A stretch of DNA of 64,000 nucleotides from Streptomyces sp. P9-A2 (GCF_036634175.1 NZ_JAZIFX010000001.1:6758001-6822000), one strand, 5' to 3'. Shown: positions 1-8,787, counted from the stretch's first letter. The notes: a model not told the origin generated them from the letters alone. Made by a program: numbers and translations.

Positions 1-1
1 C

Positions 2-394
2 CCGGCGCGCGGCCTGGAGGACCTGGCACTGAGGCGGGCGGCCGAGGCCGTCACCCCACCCGACCCGGTGCTTCGACACGTCGTGGCCGCCCTGGACGCG
101 GGCCGCCCGGTCGCCAAAACCGCCGACGAGCTCGGCCTGAGCGCGCGCCAGCTGCACCGCCGCTCACTCACCGCGTTCGGCTACGGCCCCAAGACCCTGG
201 CCCGCATCCTTCGCTTCCGCCGGGCTCTCGCCCTGGCCCGCGGGGGCACCCCGTACGCGGAGACGGCCACCCGCACCGGCTACGCGGACCAGGCCCATCT
301 GTCCCGCGATGTAAGGGACCTGACGGGCCTGCCGCTGGGCGAGCTACTGGCAACTCGCAGTCAGGGCAGGCCCTGCGTCGCACCGCACACGTGA
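2..394 (+). CDS. AraC-family transcriptional regulator, C-terminal part (5' end outside window)
   Basis: The reading frame is open from base 2 with no start before it, so the N-terminus lies upstream of the window. The visible ~130 residues are the two helix-turn-helix units of an AraC/XylS DNA-binding domain: first HTH around [18 protein letters not shown], linker helix with the typical RILRFRRAL, and second HTH around [19 protein letters not shown], followed by the usual F/L-x-x-x-x-G-x-P-like end ([11 protein letters not shown]). The ligand-sensing part is not visible, so the effector is unknown. It converges on the ABC transporter operon that follows on the other strand. Confidence 0.85.
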   Translation, partial: PARGLEDLALRRAAEAVTPPDPVLRHVVAALDAGRPVAKTADELGLSARQLHRRSLTAFGYGPKTLARILRFRRALALARGGTPYAETATRTGYADQAHLSRDVRDLTGLPLGELLATRSQGRPCVAPHT

Positions 395-428
395 AGAGGC
401 CGCGCACGACGGCCTCGGCATCGCATGC

Positions 429-1181
429 TCACCCATCGAATCGAGGTATCAGGTTGCCTTCCAGGATCGCGGTGTAGGCGGCCTCGGCAGCGCGGCCGGG
501 GGCGGCGTCGGGCGGGGTATGGGCCAGGAATTCCCGGGTCCCGCCGGTGTGCACGATGCTGCCGCCGTACAGCACGGTGACCTGGTCCGCCTCCTCGGCG
601 AGATCGGCGACGTCGTGGGTGGACATCAGTACCCTGACCGTCGGGGTGAGTTCGGCGAGAATGTCCCGGAAGACGCGGCGCTGGCGCGGGTCCATGCCTG
701 CGGTCGGCTCGTCCAGGAGCAGGACGCGTGCTCCATGGACGAGGGCGCAGGCGACGCCGACCCGGCGCAGCTGGCCCCCGGAGAGCCGGCTCGTTGTCGT
801 ACCGGCCTGACCGGACAGCTCGACCCTGGCGAGGGCCTGCGGCGCTTGCTGCCAGGCATCGCGCCGGTTCATGCCCTTGAGCCAGCCGACGTAGGCGACG
901 TACTCGCGGGCGGTGAGCGAGCGCATGGGGGTGATGTTCTGCGGCATCCAGGCCACGGCCTGCCGGTACTGCGCGCTGCCCGCCTCCAGGCCGTCGAAGG
1001 TCACCATGCCCCTGCGGGGCCGGGTCACCGACGCCGCCAGCTTCAGCAGCGTCGACTTGCCTGCTCCGTTGGGGCCGAGCAGGACGGTCAGGCCGTCCGG
1101 CAGGCGGTAGCTGAAGTCTTTCAGGATGGGGGGCCTGCGGCGGCCGTAGCCGTAGGTGCAGGAAACCAGCTCCAGGGTCAT
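429..1181 (-). CDS. ABC transporter ATP-binding protein
   Basis: A 250-residue ABC ATPase that powers the two membrane proteins encoded just upstream in the same operon. Visible motifs: Walker A GPNGAGKST (about 36-44), Q-loop PQN, signature SGGQLRR, Walker B VLLLDEPTA and switch His in STHD. Start chosen at MTLELV because its ATG overlaps the stop of the upstream membrane gene by four bases (ATGA), a sign of translational coupling; the frame stays open further upstream but without a credible start. Size and lack of extra domains fit an exporter-type (ABC-2-like) ATPase. The substrate cannot be read; the secreted protein at the head of the cluster is the natural candidate cargo or partner. 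Confidence 0.93.
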   Translation of the reverse strand: MTLELVSCTYGYGRRRPPILKDFSYRLPDGLTVLLGPNGAGKSTLLKLAASVTRPRRGMVTFDGLEAGSAQYRQAVAWMPQNITPMRSLTAREYVAYVGWLKGMNRRDAWQQAPQALARVELSGQAGTTTSRLSGGQLRRVGVACALVHGARVLLLDEPTAGMDPRQRRVFRDILAELTPTVRVLMSTHDVADLAEEADQVTVLYGGSIVHTGGTREFLAHTPPDAAPGRAAEAAYTAILEGNLIPRFDG

Positions 1182-1765
1182 GAGACTCTCCGTGCGGTGA
1201 AGAACTGGGCGGCAAGGCCGACGAGGAACAGCAGAGCGGCGCCGGTCGTGGCGTACCAGGTACCGGAGGCTTCGGGGATGACGGTCCAGGGGTACGGGTC
1301 CCGGGGACTTCGGAAACCGACCATGGTGACCGCCGCGGCCCACAGGACGGGAAGCATGGCCGCAGGTTGGCCCCATAGGGCCCGGCCGCACAGCATCAGG
1401 CCGACGAGGAAGGCAGTGTTACGGCCGAGCTGTTCGGGATGCACCGTGTCGTACCAGTGGCCCACGACCGCTCCGGCGGCCTGTGCCACGGCCACGGTGC
1501 CGACGCTGAGGGTGAGGTCGAGGACAGCGATCCTGCGCGTCCCGGTCAGCTCGGCGGCCGGGAGCCGGGACTCCAGGCACAGCATCAGACCCGCCAGCAG
1601 CGGTATCGGCACGAACAGCATGAGGGGCAGCTTGTTCTCACCGGTCAGACTGAAGCTGGGCAGGACGACGTGCAGGTCCTGAACAGTCATGACCAGGACG
1701 AGCAGCGCGAGCACGGCGAGAGGCAGGCCGGTGTGGGCCTGCCTCGCCTTGAGCCACCAGATCAT
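1178..1765 (-). CDS. polytopic membrane protein, probable ABC permease subunit
   Basis: 195 residues with about five hydrophobic segments (for example near residues 15-32, 48-65, 82-105, 118-150, 175-190). It lies between the second membrane gene and the ATPase and overlaps both by four bases, so the three are almost surely one transcript and one complex. No family motif recognised; permease role is inferred from membrane topology and position. It is short for an ABC-2 permease (usually 240-280 residues), so it may work as a heteromer with the larger neighbour. Confidence 0.75.
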   Translation of the reverse strand: MIWWLKARQAHTGLPLAVLALLVLVMTVQDLHVVLPSFSLTGENKLPLMLFVPIPLLAGLMLCLESRLPAAELTGTRRIAVLDLTLSVGTVAVAQAAGAVVGHWYDTVHPEQLGRNTAFLVGLMLCGRALWGQPAAMLPVLWAAAVTMVGFRSPRDPYPWTVIPEASGTWYATTGAALLFLVGLAAQFFTARRVS

Positions 1766-3039
1766 GCCTGCCTCGCACAGGCCGCCGCGAGGTTCTGTTC
1801 GTACCAGTCGTTCTGGGCGGTCCTGCTCAGGGCAAGAACCTCGCCGACCTGGCTCTGCAACCGCTTCCTCTTGTGGCCGGTGAAGTCACCTTCGGTCTCC
1901 AGGCGTTGTATGTAGGCGTCCTCCGTGCCGGTCTTCGTCGCGGCCCAGTAGTAGACCTGCCGGGCGATCGTGGTGTCGGGTTCCGCGCAGGGATAGCGGA
2001 CGGCGGCGCGCGTGATGAGGTAGGTGATCCTTCCGTGGTCCGCACCCTCGGTCAGGGGGATCCGCCAGGTGTTGTCGGTGGAACGGCGTCCGTAACGGCC
2101 GTCGGCGATGCTGTCGACGACGGTGCGGGGCGCGGCGATGATGTCTGCCGACTCCAGGGCTGTGAGAGCGGCCGTCACATCACGTCTGACCGCCGGCAGT
2201 CTGCTCGCGGTGTCGGCGGGCATGCATATCTTCGGTGACTCGCCCTGGCAGCTCCAGGCCACGTTGCCGGTGGAAATGGGCGGGTTGTAGTTCCAGTCCT
2301 TCACCCAGTGGTAGGCACTGCCCGTGGTCGCCGCCACCAGGACACAGGCCACGACCGATCGCAGTGTGCAGTGTCCCCACGAGGTCCAGAGCAGCGCCAG
2401 CGCCAGTGCCACACCGCAGGCGGGCAGAAGATGGGGAATCAGCGTGCTGAGTACGATCTGCTCCCCGTACGTCATCATCTCCGGGTACTGGCCGAGGATG
2501 TGCCGGACCCAGAAGCTGTCGGTGGAGGCGGAGAACCCGACCAGCAGGTAGACGCCGAGAGCGGTCAGTGGTGCGGCGAACAGCGGCCGCAGTAGCTGCC
2601 CCACCGCGAACCCGATCACCGTGTAGGCCGCACTCACGGACAGGCCCATGGCGAGGGGGGACAGACTCGCCGCAGTAGGCAGTGAGGCATTGCGTACGAG
2701 TGCGACAGTGACGGGGAGCAGCAGCATCAGCCATACGACGCCCAGTACCGGGGCGAGTGCCGGCGCGGCGATCCGGAAGCGGGAGCGCGCGGGGGCCAGG
2801 TCCCATACAGCTGCCTGCCGCAGTCGGCCGGCCTCCCACGCGCCGAGGCACGCCGCCGTCGCGTAGGTGAATGCGTAGATCGGCCGCAGGGCACTGCTGA
2901 CCAGTGCCGGCGCGTAGCCGTAGGTGCTGTCGTCGATGACGATGCGCGTGAAGATCACGTAGTACAGGACGGTGAGCGCGATGACGAAGGGCAGAGCCCA
3001 CAGGGCGCTGCTGCTGCGCAGGGAAGTGCGGAGTCTCAA
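1762..3039 (-). CDS. large membrane protein with extracytoplasmic C-terminal domain, ABC-associated
   Basis: 425 residues. The N-terminal ~255 residues carry about six membrane segments, beginning WALPFVIALTVLYYVIF, as in ABC-2 type permeases. After the last segment (VVACVLVAATTGSAY) a soluble part of about 170 residues follows, with three cysteines and several aromatic residues, likely outside the cell. Coupled by a four-base overlap to the next membrane gene. The permease-plus-soluble-tail build resembles membrane proteins that sit with ABC ATPases in actinobacterial export or self-protection clusters; this comparison is by architecture only. Confidence 0.72.
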   Translation of the reverse strand: MRLRTSLRSSSALWALPFVIALTVLYYVIFTRIVIDDSTYGYAPALVSSALRPIYAFTYATAACLGAWEAGRLRQAAVWDLAPARSRFRIAAPALAPVLGVVWLMLLLPVTVALVRNASLPTAASLSPLAMGLSVSAAYTVIGFAVGQLLRPLFAAPLTALGVYLLVGFSASTDSFWVRHILGQYPEMMTYGEQIVLSTLIPHLLPACGVALALALLWTSWGHCTLRSVVACVLVAATTGSAYHWVKDWNYNPPISTGNVAWSCQGESPKICMPADTASRLPAVRRDVTAALTALESADIIAAPRTVVDSIADGRYGRRSTDNTWRIPLTEGADHGRITYLITRAAVRYPCAEPDTTIARQVYYWAATKTGTEDAYIQRLETEGDFTGHKRKRLQSQVGEVLALSRTAQNDWYEQNLAAACARQA

Positions 3040-3069
3040 GTGTGGACCTTGGCGTGAGGGGGGTGGCGA

Positions 3070-3097
3070 GGGCAGAGCTCCCGGGGGAGCTCTGCCC
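3070..3097 (-). terminator. hairpin attenuator between secreted-protein gene and ABC genes
   Basis: A perfect 12-bp inverted repeat (GGGCAGAGCTCC / GGAGCTCTGCCC) with a 4-base loop lies 20 bases past the stop of the secreted-protein gene and 31 bases before the start of the first membrane gene. It has no strong T-run, as is usual in Streptomyces. Its place between two same-strand genes suggests partial termination, giving more secreted protein than transporter. Confidence 0.7.
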
Positions 3098-3116
3098 GAT
3101 CAGTGGCGATCGCTGC

Positions 3117-3554
3117 TCAGCTGTCGGCCTTGGTGGTGTCCACGTAGACCACACCGACATTGAGGAGGCAGCAACTGTTGCCCTGGGCGACCTGAGTGGT
3201 CTCGAACTTGTAGGAGCCCGAGGCGAGACCGGTCCACTCGCCGGCGCTCACCTTGTCGGTACCGGTGAAGCAGTTGGTGTAGGTGTGCGTGCCGTAGCTG
3301 GTGTACGGCACACCTGCTACGTAGCGCTGCACCTTGACGACGACTTTGTCGTTGAGCGAGTTCTGGGCAAAACAGTTCTTGAAACGAACCTCGGTGTAAC
3401 TCTCGTCATCCCAGGAGCGGGACTTGTTGCCGTCGGTCCAGGACACGATGTGGCTCTGCCAGTTGGCCCGGGCGTTGGCGCTGGATGCCGGCACGGCCGC
3501 TGCCGCAAGACCGACAACGGCATCCACGCGTCTTTTGGCGAGCCCGAATTTCAT
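3117..3554 (-). CDS. small secreted protein heading the ABC cluster
   Basis: 145 residues. Start at MKFGLAKRR is preferred because GGTGGA lies about five bases upstream and it gives a clean signal peptide: basic n-region, hydrophobic core, likely cut after SSANA. The mature part starts RANWQ and is rich in aromatic, Ser, Thr and Asn residues, with four cysteines (KNC, TNC and a CC pair) that may form two disulphides. No enzyme motif seen. It is first in a cluster with an ABC ATPase and two membrane proteins, and followed by a hairpin, an order known from secreted bacteriocin or sensing systems; the function itself is not known. Confidence 0.75.
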   Translation of the reverse strand: MKFGLAKRRVDAVVGLAAAAVPASSANARANWQSHIVSWTDGNKSRSWDDESYTEVRFKNCFAQNSLNDKVVVKVQRYVAGVPYTSYGTHTYTNCFTGTDKVSAGEWTGLASGSYKFETTQVAQGNSCCLLNVGVVYVDTTKADS

Positions 3555-3807
3555 GCGTTCCACCCATGGGTGTGACATTGCACGCCGTTCCGTGACCCGG
3601 TCCGTGGGGCGAGTGCGCGGACGACTTGCCATGTCCTTGATCATTTTCCGATGGTCAAGGTAAGGGGATGTGTGATGGGGTGTCAATCATGAAATGGACG
3701 CGAGGTGAAGCCCACGTGACCGCGCCGCGCTTCTGACGTTTTCGTGGATGCACTACGGCCTGCGCGCACCTGCGGGTGCTGCTGGGACGAGGTCACGGCA
3801 GCAGCGC

Positions 3808-3839
3808 CCCGCCCTGTAGGGGAGCCTCTACAGGGCGGG
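3808..3839 (-). terminator. rho-independent type hairpin at the end of the SGNH hydrolase gene
   Basis: Perfect 12-bp arms CCCGCCCTGTAG and CTACAGGGCGGG with an 8-base loop. The right arm overlaps the TAG stop of the leftward SGNH hydrolase gene, so the stem starts at the stop codon itself. Confidence 0.75.
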
Positions 3840-4709
3840 TACGCGTACCGGCTGGAGTTCGGGGCGCTTCGCGAGGCGGTGGTCGCCGGAGGACCGGCCG
3901 CGCAGGCGGCGACCGACCCAGGGGCCGAGGAACGTGGCGGCCCAGCGCAGTTCGGCGGCCGTGGCCCGCAGACGGGTGGGGGCCGGCAGGAGCGGCAGCG
4001 GGCGGGTCCAGGAGTCGTCGGTGCCGGGCAGGCCGATCGCCTGGGCGGCGGCTTCGGCGATCCGTGCGTGGCCGAGCGGGCTCGCGTGCAGCCGGTCGGT
4101 GCTCCACAGCCGCGGGTCGGTGGAGACGTCGTGCGGCTCGATCTCGGCGACCGTGACCCCGTGGCGGGCGGCCGCCGCGCGGATCCGGTCGTTGACGTCG
4201 AACAGCCGGGACCGCAGGGGCCGGGCCGCGGGCGCGATCCGCCCGATGTCGGGGAAGGTCAGGGTCACCACGTGGGCCCCGGCCTCCGTGAGCGCGGCGA
4301 ACATCGCCTCCAGGTGCCCCGCCACCTCCGCGGCGTCGAACCGGGGCCTCAGCAGGTCGTTCACCCCGGCGACAACGGTCGCGAGGTCCGGGCGCAGGGC
4401 CAGGGCCGGACCGAGCTGCTCCGCGCGGACCTGGCCGGCGACCCGCCCCCGTACGGCCAGATTGGCGTACTCCAGACCGGGATTGACGGCCGCGACGTGT
4501 TCGGCGAGGCGGTCGGCCCAGCCGCGGAGGCCGGTGACGTCGTCGCCGTCACCGACACCTTCGGTCTGGCTGTCGCCCAGGGCGACGTAGCGGGTGTAAC
4601 GGGCGCGGCGGGCGGTGTCGGTGGTGGGCACGTTCCTGGAGTTCTCGGTGATCGCGGCGGGTTCGACGGTGTCGGCGGGTTCGACGGTGTCGGCGGTTTC
4701 GTGCGGCAT
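3828..4709 (-). CDS. SGNH/GDSL hydrolase family protein
   Basis: About 293 residues. Serine esterase/lipase fold shown by block I GDSQTEG (nucleophile Ser), the Gly of block II in LAVRGR, block III GVNDLL and block V with catalytic Asp and His in STDRLHASPLGH. No signal peptide is evident, so it is probably intracellular. ATG at 4709 follows GGGAGGA, but a GTG at 4775 has an ideal AGGAGG seven bases upstream and overlaps the PadR stop; the extra N-terminus would be Pro/Glu rich with a TVEPAD repeat. Coupled to the PadR gene, so PadR probably controls it. Substrate unknown. Confidence 0.85.
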   Translation of the reverse strand: MPHETADTVEPADTVEPAAITENSRNVPTTDTARRARYTRYVALGDSQTEGVGDGDDVTGLRGWADRLAEHVAAVNPGLEYANLAVRGRVAGQVRAEQLGPALALRPDLATVVAGVNDLLRPRFDAAEVAGHLEAMFAALTEAGAHVVTLTFPDIGRIAPAARPLRSRLFDVNDRIRAAAARHGVTVAEIEPHDVSTDPRLWSTDRLHASPLGHARIAEAAAQAIGLPGTDDSWTRPLPLLPAPTRLRATAAELRWAATFLGPWVGRRLRGRSSGDHRLAKRPELQPVRVPAL

Positions 4710-4761
4710 GGTCCTCCCGGGCGGTGCGGCTTGCCCGGCCTGCTCCGTCGGCTCGGCGTAT

Positions 4762-5331
4762 TCAGGGTTCGGCACGGGCCCGCCTCCTCGCGCGCAGGAC
4801 CGCCGCCGTGCGCAGGCACCACGCGCGGTGCTCACGCTCGAAGGACAGGCCACGCAGGCAGGTCAGGTACGGGCCGATCCGCTCGCCCGTGCGCAGGTAC
4901 TCCTCCTCGTCCAGCGCGCCGCGCATCGTGTCCAGCAGGGAGGCGAGGAGCCCGGCCCTGGCCTCGGCGGCGGACGCCCGCTCCTCGAGCTGCTCGATCA
5001 GCGGGGAGGTGTCGATGCGGTCGGCGGCGTGGATCTTGACGAGCAGGTCGTCGCGGATGAACGACGGTTTCGACACGGCGGCGGCGAACGTCTCCAGCTC
5101 GGCGAAGCCGGCGGCGGTCACCTGGAACAGACGTTTGTTGGGCCGGGTCTCCTGGACCACCTGACGGCCCGTGATCAGGCCCTCCTTCTCCAGCTTGGCC
5201 AGCTCGGCGTAGAGCTGCTGGGGGAGGGCGTGCCAGAAGTTCGCCACACCGATGTCGAAGGCCTTCGCCAGCTGGTACCCGCTGTACTCGCCGTGGAGGA
5301 GTGCTGCCAGTACGGCATGTCGCAAGGCCAT
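4762..5331 (-). CDS. PadR family transcriptional regulator
   Basis: 189 residues. N-terminal winged helix typical of PadR: MALRHAVLAALLHGEYSGY followed by ELAKAFD-like helix, and wing residues in ITGRQVVQETRPNKRLFQVT; the C-terminal half is a long helical Vir-type dimerisation region (RIDTSPLIEQLEERASAAEARAGLLASLLD is helical by heptad pattern). Start has GGGAGGG upstream. It is first in a two-gene unit with the SGNH hydrolase. An inverted repeat at 5420-5457 is the likely operator, giving self-regulation as in other PadR proteins. Confidence 0.92.
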   Translation of the reverse strand: MALRHAVLAALLHGEYSGYQLAKAFDIGVANFWHALPQQLYAELAKLEKEGLITGRQVVQETRPNKRLFQVTAAGFAELETFAAAVSKPSFIRDDLLVKIHAADRIDTSPLIEQLEERASAAEARAGLLASLLDTMRGALDEEEYLRTGERIGPYLTCLRGLSFEREHRAWCLRTAAVLRARRRARAEP

Positions 5332-5419
5332 CGCGGCAGCCCTCCCCTTCGCGTCCCGGACACCCGGCCGGGCCCCGGCCGGGTGTCCGGCCGCACCCCG
5401 CTGGGTTCTTCCCCCGCAT

Positions 5420-5457
5420 CCTACTCAAGAAACTGATTAGTCACATTGTTGAGTAGG
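5420..5457. promoter_or_regulatory. inverted-repeat candidate operator for PadR
   Basis: Perfect 9-bp arms CCTACTCAA and TTGAGTAGG spaced by 20 AT-richer bases, about 90 bases ahead of the PadR start. Low GC content stands out from its surroundings, as expected for a promoter/operator. Confidence 0.55.
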
Positions 5458-5521
5458 CGTGAGGGTGGACCGCCCGGGTGCGAGCCACGCGCCGTGGCCG
5501 CGGCCGGTGCCCCTGCCGGAC

Positions 5522-5917
5522 TCACCCGTCCAGCGGCGCGAACAGATCGACCCCGTTGCCGTCCGGGTCGAGGACGGTGGCGTACCGCTGCCCCCACACC
5601 GCATCCCACGGCTTGAGCTCGCTCCGGCAGCCGCTCGCCACCAACTCCTCGTAGAGGAAGTCCACTTCGGCGGGACTGTCGCACCGCAGGGCGAGCGAGA
5701 TCCGCCCCTCGCCCGACGGCGGCTCCCACTCGGCGTGGAACGACCGGACGACCTCCTCGGTGTCCATCAACAACCTCAACCCGCCCGGCAGTTCCGCCTC
5801 CGCGTGCCCCTGTTCCTCGGCCCCCTCGGGAAACGCGAACCCGAGCCGCCGATAGAAGGCGACCGAGGCGCCCATGTCGGAGACGACCAACCCGATGGCA
5901 TCAAATCGTGCGCTCAT
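5522..5917 (-). CDS. VOC (glyoxalase/bleomycin-resistance fold) family protein
   Basis: 131 residues, a single VOC domain with two beta-alpha-beta-beta-beta repeats: DAIGLVVSDMGASVAFYRRLGF at the start and YATVLDPDGNGVDLFAPL at the end, the latter the hallmark DPDGN-x-hydrophobic strand. Members are metal-dependent lyases, dioxygenases or drug-binding proteins; this one has a Glu/His pattern that does not single out one. Start at MSARFD with GGTGG upstream. It stands alone between PadR and LacI genes. Confidence 0.85.
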   Translation of the reverse strand: MSARFDAIGLVVSDMGASVAFYRRLGFAFPEGAEEQGHAEAELPGGLRLLMDTEEVVRSFHAEWEPPSGEGRISLALRCDSPAEVDFLYEELVASGCRSELKPWDAVWGQRYATVLDPDGNGVDLFAPLDG

Positions 5918-5981
5918 GGGGCCACCGTAGGCGCGCTCCGTCTCCCCGGTCTTGAAGGAATCGGACACGGCCGCGTGCGGG

Positions 5982-7034
5982 TCAGCCGCACGGCGGTGCC
6001 GTGCTCGCGCGTTCGACCAGGCGGGTGGACAGCTCGGTGCGGGTGCTCTCCGGGCGGTGGCCGTCCATGATGCGGAGCAGGAGGAGCAGTGCCGTCGCCG
6101 CCATCTCGGACAGGGGCTGGCGGACCGTCGTCAGCGGTGGGGCGAGCCAGCGGGCCTCGGGGAGGTCGTCGAAGCCGATCACGCTCATGTCGTCCGGCAC
6201 CCGCAGACCCCGCTCGGTCAGGGCCTCGTACACCCCGAGCGCCATCCGGTCGGAGCAGACGAAGACGGCCGTGGGAGGCTCGGGCAGATCGAGGAGTTCG
6301 CGCATGCGGTGCCGGGCCGAGGCCTCGTCGGAACCGGCGTGACGGACGTACTCGGCGCGCTCTCGGACGCCCGCCGAGGCGAGGGCCGAGCGGTAGCCGG
6401 CGACCCGCGCACCGTTGGACACGGTGTTCCGGTGGTCCGCGACGACGGCGATCCGCTCGTGGCCGAGGGACAGCAGGTGCTCGGTCGCCGTCACCCCGCC
6501 CCGCCAGTTCGCCGCGCCCACCGACACCACACCCGGCGGGGGTTCGAGCACCGGGTCGATCATCACGAACGGAATGCGGTGCTGCTCCAGCCAGGCGTAC
6601 TGGGGCGCGCCCAGTTCGGCCAGGTTGAACAGGACCCCCGACGAGCCACGGGTCACCAGCCTGTCCAGCCAGCCCCGCTCCGGACGCCCGGACCGGCCGC
6701 GGGTCAGCGCCGCCGACACCACGATCTCCAGACCCGCGTCGTGCGCCGCCTCCTCCGCGCCGTGCAGGACCGCGCCGGACCCCGAACTCTCCAGCGAGTC
6801 CACCACGAGGTCCACCATGCGGGGCGCTCTCGCCCCGTCGAACCGGGGCCGCCGCACATAGCCGAGCCGGTCCAGGGCCTCCGTGACGCGCCGGCGGGTG
6901 TCCGGGGCGACGTCCTCGCGCCCGTTGACCACCTTGGACGCGGTCGGCACCGACACCCCTGCCGCGCGGGCCACGACCGCCAGCGTCGGCCCGGCCGCCA
7001 CGCTCGCCCGTCCCGCACTTCCCGTACGGACCAT
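5982..7034 (-). CDS. LacI family transcriptional regulator
   Basis: 350 residues. N-terminal HTH TLAVVARAAGVSVPTASKVV with hinge helix region NGREDVAPDTRRRV, followed by a periplasmic-binding-protein-like sugar-sensing core (MVDLVVDSLESSG; FVMIDPV; HERIAVVADH; VPDDMSVIGFDD; LTTVRQPLSEM). Start ATG is preceded by GAGAGGTGGGG. It is divergent from the carboxylesterase gene with a LacI-type palindrome between them, which suggests control of itself and of the esterase. Repressor by family; the inducer sugar is unknown. Confidence 0.93.
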   Translation of the reverse strand: MVRTGSAGRASVAAGPTLAVVARAAGVSVPTASKVVNGREDVAPDTRRRVTEALDRLGYVRRPRFDGARAPRMVDLVVDSLESSGSGAVLHGAEEAAHDAGLEIVVSAALTRGRSGRPERGWLDRLVTRGSSGVLFNLAELGAPQYAWLEQHRIPFVMIDPVLEPPPGVVSVGAANWRGGVTATEHLLSLGHERIAVVADHRNTVSNGARVAGYRSALASAGVRERAEYVRHAGSDEASARHRMRELLDLPEPPTAVFVCSDRMALGVYEALTERGLRVPDDMSVIGFDDLPEARWLAPPLTTVRQPLSEMAATALLLLLRIMDGHRPESTRTELSTRLVERASTAPPCG

Positions 7035-7074
7035 CGGGACCCCACCTCTCCGGCCCAGCCGAGGGCCACCGTAT

Positions 7075-7088
7075 AGAAAGCGCTTCCT
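7075..7088. promoter_or_regulatory. LacI-type operator
   Basis: AGAAAGCGCTTCCT, a 14-bp palindrome with one mismatch around the central AAGCGCTT. It has the CG-centred form bound by LacI/GalR-family proteins and lies 41 bases upstream of the LacI start. Confidence 0.65.
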
Positions 7089-7227
7089 ACTGTAGGTCCG
7101 GGGCACCCCGGCGGGAAGAACCCTCACACGCGCGGAGGAATACCGATGAACGATGGGGTGCTCTCCGGGAAACCGGCGGACCGTGCCGGTGCGTGGACGT
7201 GGCTCATGGCGAAGGGCTGGTGCGCAG

Positions 7228-8787
7228 ATGACGGCAGACCGGACGAACCCCGTGGTCAGAACACCGTACGGGGCCGTAAGCGGCCGGTGGGAACGCGGGA
7301 CCGCCGTGTTCCGGGGCATCCCGTACGCGGCGCCTCCCTTCGGCCCGCACAGGTTCCGGCCACCGGTCCCGCCGGAGCCCTGGGACGGAGTGCGCGACGC
7401 CGGGGCCTTCGGACCGACGGCCCCGAAACCGTCGTACTCCGACGCCTTCGCCCAGTATCTGTCCGACCCGTCCGTGGCCGGCGACGACTGCCTCAACCTG
7501 AATGTGTGGACCCCCGACCCGTCCCCGCCGGCCCGGCTGCCGGTACTGGTCTGGCTGCACGGCGGAGCCCTGACCAGGGGTTCCTCGTCGGTACCGGTGT
7601 ACGACGGGCAGGCCTTCGCCCGCGACGGCGTGGTGTTCGTGTCGCTCAACCACCGGCTCGGCGTCGAGGGCTACGGCCTGTTCCCGGACGCCCCCGCCAA
7701 CCTGGGCCTGCGCGACCAGCTCGCCGCCCTGCGCTGGGTCCACGAGGCGATCGCGGCCTTCGGCGGCGACCCCGACCGCGTCACCCTCGGCGGCCAGTCC
7801 GCCGGAGCGATCGGCGCCGGCGCGCTCATAGCCGCCCCGCAGACCCAGGGCCTGGTACGACGGGCGATCCTGCAGAGCGGAGCCCCCGAGGCGTCCGACC
7901 GTGACAAGGTACGGCGGGTGGTGCGCCGCATGGCCAACCGGCTGAAGGTCCCCGCCACCGCCGAAGCCTTCACCGCCGTCGACCGCGACCTGCTGCTGCG
8001 TACCCAGGCCGAGGTGGGACGCCTCAGCAGCCCGGTGCTCGGCGGACCCGCCTTCGGCATCGTCACCGACGGCGACCTCGTACCGCGCGCCCCCCTGGAA
8101 GCCCTCACCGAGGGCGGCGCCGCCCCCGGCGTCGACCTGCTCACCGGCTGGACCAGCGACGAGTACCGGCTGTGGCTGGTACCGGGCGGCCTCGTGGACC
8201 GTGTGGACCGGCTCGGGCCCGTCGCCCTGGCCGGTGCGATGGCCCGCTGCCACTGCGGCGGCGAGATCCCGCGCGGCTACCGCACCCTGCGCCCCGACGC
8301 CGGCACCGCCGAGATCGTCGGCCAGCTCGTCACCGACCACCTCCTGCGCCTCCCGCTCCACCGGCTCGCCGACGGCCGCGAAGACCCCTCCTACGTCTAC
8401 GAGTTCGCCTGGCCCTCCCACCGTCCCGCCCTCGGCGCCTGCCACGCCCTGGAACTCGGCTTCGTCTTCGACAGCGGCGACGAGCCCGACACGCGCAAAC
8501 TCGCGGGCGAGGGGGCACCCCAGGCCCTGTCCGACGCGATGCACGGCGCATGGGTGCGGTTCGTCTCCGACGGCGAGCCGGGATGGGAACGCTGGGACGC
8601 GAGGCACCCGGTCCGGATGTTCGGCCACGGCGCACCGCACACCGCGCATGGCCCACGCGACCGCGAACTCGCCCTGTGGACCACGAACACGGCTGACGCC
8701 ACCGAGGACCTCCCGCCCGTCGCCCCCTCGGAACTCCGCTCGGTCATCAGCCGGTTGCGCCGCAACGGTGCGCTCCGGAGGCGCTGA
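7228..8787 (+). CDS. type-B carboxylesterase/lipase family protein
   Basis: About 519 residues, full length for the family. Hydrolyses carboxylic esters by a Ser-Glu-His triad. Seen: PYGAVSGRW...GIPYA start region, EDCL-like DDCLNLNVWTP, oxyanion hole WLHGGAL, nucleophile elbow GGQSAG (family usually GESAG), acid in TGWTSDE and His in ACHALELGFVF. Start at MTADRT; the frame also opens at 7153 with a start that has no ribosome site. No signal peptide, so cytoplasmic. Divergent from the LacI gene and probably repressed by it; natural substrate unknown. Confidence 0.9.
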   Translation: MTADRTNPVVRTPYGAVSGRWERGTAVFRGIPYAAPPFGPHRFRPPVPPEPWDGVRDAGAFGPTAPKPSYSDAFAQYLSDPSVAGDDCLNLNVWTPDPSPPARLPVLVWLHGGALTRGSSSVPVYDGQAFARDGVVFVSLNHRLGVEGYGLFPDAPANLGLRDQLAALRWVHEAIAAFGGDPDRVTLGGQSAGAIGAGALIAAPQTQGLVRRAILQSGAPEASDRDKVRRVVRRMANRLKVPATAEAFTAVDRDLLLRTQAEVGRLSSPVLGGPAFGIVTDGDLVPRAPLEALTEGGAAPGVDLLTGWTSDEYRLWLVPGGLVDRVDRLGPVALAGAMARCHCGGEIPRGYRTLRPDAGTAEIVGQLVTDHLLRLPLHRLADGREDPSYVYEFAWPSHRPALGACHALELGFVFDSGDEPDTRKLAGEGAPQALSDAMHGAWVRFVSDGEPGWERWDARHPVRMFGHGAPHTAHGPRDRELALWTTNTADATEDLPPVAPSELRSVISRLRRNGALRRR

